This document shows, in pieces, positions 61,736 through 64,000 of a stretch of DNA of 64,000 bases (the stretch's first letter is position 1; each line of letters opens with the position of its first letter). The position numbers were made by a program, and so were the translations under genes. The notes beneath the pieces were generated by a model. It was not told the DNA's origin. It worked only from the letters and a program-made list of their open reading frames with translations, and did no database searches. This DNA comes from a virus: IMG/VR virus record IMGVR_UViG_3300037010_001573, positions 64,001 through 128,000 of that record, one strand, 5' to 3'.

Positions 61736-62387
61736 CCTTTATATGTTTTTGCTTTGTTTGTGACTAAATTATATATTCCTTTATAAGTTAAATTATATTG
61801 ATTTTGAAAATCATATCTAATACCTTCAAATTCTTCATTAGTATTTATATTAATAAAAATATATATTTGATTATTTACAAATTTATATTTTCCTTCTTCA
61901 GTATGTTTAGGTTTACCTTTTTGTTTTAAATTTTTAGATAATTTAGCTTCTTCATTCATTTTAAAACCTTTAGGTGCTCCTATCTTTATACCAGGAGTTT
62001 TAATATGATTTAAACCTTTATCTTTTCTAATTTTTATTCTATTTTGTTTTACTCCTATTTTTTAGATCTAATTTTTTCAATAGTTTCATCAGAGTGTTTA
62101 TTCAATCCTCCTCCACCTTCATTTTGATTGATTAATTGGAATCCCCATTGTTTAAATTGTTGAATCCAATGGTTTTCCCAAAATTTCCAAATTTCTTTTA
62201 TATTATCACATTCATCGATTAAATTAAAAATAATATCTTCTCCAAATTCTCTCTTCCAATCCGCTTCTCTAGATTTAGGATTTTTTGTTTTTCCTATATA
62301 AAATGGAATATTGTTTTTTTCTAAATAATATATAAAAGCTTTATTTTTTATCTTCAATTGGTTTGTATTCGACTTCATTAGTTTCAA
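61717..62387 (-). pseudogene. Frameshifted GIY-YIG homing endonuclease inserted in the flavoprotein gene
   Basis: The first part (62055-62387) has the GIY-YIG nuclease domain: FIYYLEKNNIPFYIGKTKN, then FWENHWIQQFKQWGFQLINQNEGGGG and HSDETIEKIRSKK before a stop. A -1 shift at an A6 run (just before the stop near 62055) opens a second part reading IGVKQNRIKIRKDKGLNH, GAPKGFKMNEEAKLSK and, at the end, IYNLVTNKAKTYKGWKIKI, a typical DNA-binding tail. It closely parallels the intact endonuclease in the polymerase locus. Decay or a homopolymer error explains the shift. Confidence 0.87.
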
Positions 62388-62883
62388 AATTTATATTGGT
62401 GACCTCATGCTGCCATAAGAAATTAATACCCTTATCAACTAAATATTGATACCAAGCAACTGCTATAAGAGAAAGATAATTACTTCCTATATGCCATACA
62501 GGAAATAAACGTAATCCAAAGTATGGTTTAATAAATTCAGGTTCTTCAACAGGATCAGAACAAAATATTTCTTCTGGTTTAGGGTGAAAGCGTCTAAAGT
62601 TACTAATAACTTGATCCATCAGTTGCATTGCTTTGTCTTCACCACAATACTTGGATAATTGACCCCCAATGGCTGTATGGTATGTGAGTTTACCATCAGA
62701 GTATCCTCCAGCTCCTGCAAACCCACACATAACCTCTTCTGGTTTTCTTTCATAAGGGTCCTTGCCTTTATCTATAATTGTTATAAGTTCACCGGGATAA
62801 CCCCCATCTACTAATTTTAATGCTGCGTTAATCCCAGCTACTCCACTTCCTACAATTACAATTTTCTTTTCGTATTTACTCAT
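62341..62883 (-). CDS. FAD-dependent oxidoreductase (COG2509-like), N-terminal part
   Basis: A 180-residue protein with the dinucleotide-binding start KKIVIVGSGVAGINAALKL (6-24), then DKGKDPYERKPEEVMCGFAGAGGYSDGKLTY (38-68), the distinctive COG2509 pattern. It runs to NFETNEVEYKPIEDKK and stops exactly where the GIY-YIG element begins. The missing half is at 60685-61485. Such flavoproteins are rare in phages. Whether the halves assemble is unknown. Confidence 0.85.
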   Translation of the reverse strand: MSKYEKKIVIVGSGVAGINAALKLVDGGYPGELITIIDKGKDPYERKPEEVMCGFAGAGGYSDGKLTYHTAIGGQLSKYCGEDKAMQLMDQVISNFRRFHPKPEEIFCSDPVEEPEFIKPYFGLRLFPVWHIGSNYLSLIAVAWYQYLVDKGINFLWQHEVTNINFETNEVEYKPIEDKK

Positions 62884-63118
62884 TTTTACATTTCCATTTA
62901 TAATTTAATGCTGTTTTTTGTCTTCCTAATATACAATCTTTAATTTGTGAAGTTAAATTACTATTTTTGCCTGTTAATTCTTTAAAATATTTAGCAGCTA
63001 ATCCTTTACTCTCCCATTCTTTAATAAAATTACCTTCTAAATCTAACTGTAATACAGGTTTAGCACACTTTAATTTAGCCAAACCCGTATTAATAGTATG
63101 TTCTGATGGAAATGGTTT
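62876..63118 (-). pseudogene. Homing endonuclease C-terminal fragment
   Basis: A frame without an ATG (a TTG at 63080-63082 is possible) that opens after a TAA with KPFPSEHTINTGLAKLK and continues KPVLQLDLEGNFIKEWES, AAKYFKELTGKNSN and GRQKTALNYKWKCK. These are a NUMOD3-like piece followed by an IENR1/NUMOD1-type DNA-binding repeat, as in the intact endonuclease at 3153-3782. The nuclease domain is gone. It overlaps the flavoprotein start by 8 bases. A near-repeat (TCTGATGG...CCATCAGA) lies just upstream at 63100-63148. Confidence 0.78.
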
Positions 63119-63156
63119 TTAGTATTAGTATACTAAAGAACCATCAGACCAAAAAC

Positions 63157-63402
63157 CTATTCATCCGTTAGTTTTTTATCAAATTTATTAAATCTGTATT
63201 TTGCTTTTTCTTCTATTTTTCCAGGACTACACATAATACAACTACATGGTTTACCTGTTGTTCTGTAACAGTTAAAATTTATTAATTTATTTCTTGGATT
63301 ATTTCCCCAACCATTATCAAATATATCTTGGATAATACCGTAATTTTTTAAACGTTTTTTAAATTTTGCCTGACCTTTTAATTTTCGTTCTTGCTTATTC
63401 AT
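63157..63402 (-). CDS. Small Cys-rich protein of unknown function
   Basis: I choose the ATG near 63400-63402 (MNKQERKLKGQAKFKKRLKNYG); a longer frame would run through the terminator hairpin upstream. The 81-residue product is basic and contains CYRTTGKPCSCIMCSPGK near its middle, a Cys cluster that may bind zinc. Similar small proteins with a CSCWMC-type motif are common in phages and bacteria and lack a known role. Confidence 0.65.
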   Translation of the reverse strand: MNKQERKLKGQAKFKKRLKNYGIIQDIFDNGWGNNPRNKLINFNCYRTTGKPCSCIMCSPGKIEEKAKYRFNKFDKKLTDE

Positions 63403-63438
63403 CTTAAAAATTTTAACTATTAAATATACGAAAAAAAA

Positions 63439-63470
63439 ATGTGAACTCAAAATCTTTTTTGAATCCACAT
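63439..63470 (-). terminator. Intrinsic terminator with a 14-bp stem
   Basis: Minus-strand arms ATGTGGATTCAAAA and TTTTGAGTTCACAT (one G-U) around a 4-base loop, followed by nine T. It is 25 bases below the stop of the gene at 63496. Confidence 0.9.
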
Positions 63471-63495
63471 CTCTTATAATTTTAAATGACTTATA

Positions 63496-63969
63496 TTATC
63501 CGTAAATACTTTCACACATCATTTCATCTTCCTCTCTACTTTCAGCAATAGCACCAAGAACTGTATATTTTTTACCTCCAATATTTAAAGCTTGTATAGT
63601 CTTTGTATTAATCATTCTATATCCTTTAGCTTGGATATCATAAACAGGAATAAGACCCATTTCAGCAGCATTATATTTTAATTCTCCTCCTTTTAGATAT
63701 TTTTTAACACCTAAACGAGCATTCATAGTACGTTCAGAACCATCTTTTTTAATAAATACTACTGTAAATATTTTACCTTTAGTATTGAATATAAGTTCTT
63801 TAGCAGTGTCCAAATCAATCTGCCCACTAGGTTCAGCAGGTGCCGGGGCTGGTTCAGCAGGTGCTCCTAAGAAATCATCTGTTGGTTCTTCATTTTCTTC
63901 GTTGATAAGTCTCGAGTTTTTAGTCATTTTATGTTCAACTAGAAATTGTTTTAAATCGAATTCTTGCAT
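63496..63969 (-). CDS. WYL_2 / Sm-like SH3 beta-barrel phage protein
   Basis: A 157-residue protein. Residues 1-50 are a linker with a PAEPAPAPAEP stretch; the folded part (about 58-140) has GKIFTVVFIKKDGSERTMNARLG and LIPVYDIQAKGYRMINTKTIQAL, the pattern of small SH3-like beta-barrel (WYL_2, DUF2693) proteins widespread in T4-like phages. A nucleic-acid-binding regulatory role is often supposed. An ATATTTATTA element lies immediately upstream at the window edge. Confidence 0.75.
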   Translation of the reverse strand: MQEFDLKQFLVEHKMTKNSRLINEENEEPTDDFLGAPAEPAPAPAEPSGQIDLDTAKELIFNTKGKIFTVVFIKKDGSERTMNARLGVKKYLKGGELKYNAAEMGLIPVYDIQAKGYRMINTKTIQALNIGGKKYTVLGAIAESREEDEMMCESIYG

Positions 63970-64000
63970 TTTGTTTTCTTTTAATTTAATAATAAATATT

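Noticed and set aside
63403-63468. N-terminal extension (MDSKKILSSHFFFVYL) of the small Cys-rich gene
   Set aside because: The extension is translated terminator hairpin sequence; the downstream ATG at 63400-63402 is preferred.
1-64000. tRNA genes, CRISPR arrays, insertion sequences with terminal repeats, or an integrase/att site
   Set aside because: I saw no cloverleaf with a conserved TTCRANY arm, no spaced direct-repeat array, no transposase and no integrase. A computational scan (tRNAscan-SE, CRISPR finder) would be decisive.

Overview
The window is a gene-dense, strongly AT-rich stretch in which every gene I can support is read leftward (minus strand). The virion and replication genes match the T4 core: large terminase, portal, prohead protease, scaffold, gp23-type capsid, gp13/14/15-type neck, sheath, tube, tape measure, baseplate, gp32, UvsX, gp41-type helicase, RNase H, gp45 clamp and gp43 polymerase. 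This is therefore part of a large contractile-tailed phage of the T4 superfamily. Start regions are A/T-rich leaders almost without Shine-Dalgarno motifs, and the fibre proteins carry repeated GTSSYA/ASYALN modules. I infer a Bacteroidota (probably flavobacterial) host; this is not proven by the sequence.

Layout in the direction of transcription (right to left). 63969-59241: small genes, a P-loop kinase and a COG2509-type flavoprotein split by a decayed GIY-YIG element. 59154-48838: packaging and head genes. 48759-43528: fibre and adhesin genes. 42753-36571: neck, tail terminator, sheath and tube. 35679-25863: baseplate, tape measure and lysozyme hub. 25821-16430: a second, family A-like polymerase, SSB, UvsX, RNase H, helicase and class I ribonucleotide reductase. 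15735-6602: a 7-deazaguanine pathway (QueD, DpdA-like transglycosylase, QueC, QueE, FolE) with a thioredoxin, a lysis cassette, a phosphoribosyltransferase and a MazG-like protein. 5547-1: split family B polymerase, sliding clamp, GroES and GroEL (the last cut by the window edge).

The most striking content is a set of selfish elements sitting at active-site codons. A 261-nt group I intron splits queD inside the zinc-binding HGH motif. An endonuclease remnant sits in queC at the PP-loop motif and is followed by a fully restored queC whose first codons are a synonymously recoded copy of the stranded 5' end. An intact GIY-YIG endonuclease splits the DNA polymerase just before its DTDS motif. A frameshifted GIY-YIG gene splits the flavoprotein. 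Three further endonuclease remnants lie beside nrdA, next to the tube gene, and just upstream of the flavoprotein gene.

Functionally, the deazaguanine genes together with a DpdA-like enzyme suggest that the phage replaces some guanine in its DNA, which usually protects against restriction. Ribonucleotide reductase, thioredoxin and the MazG-like and PRTase proteins would supply nucleotides. Intrinsic terminators and a recurring ATATTTATAA element upstream of several, mostly structural, genes outline the transcription units.
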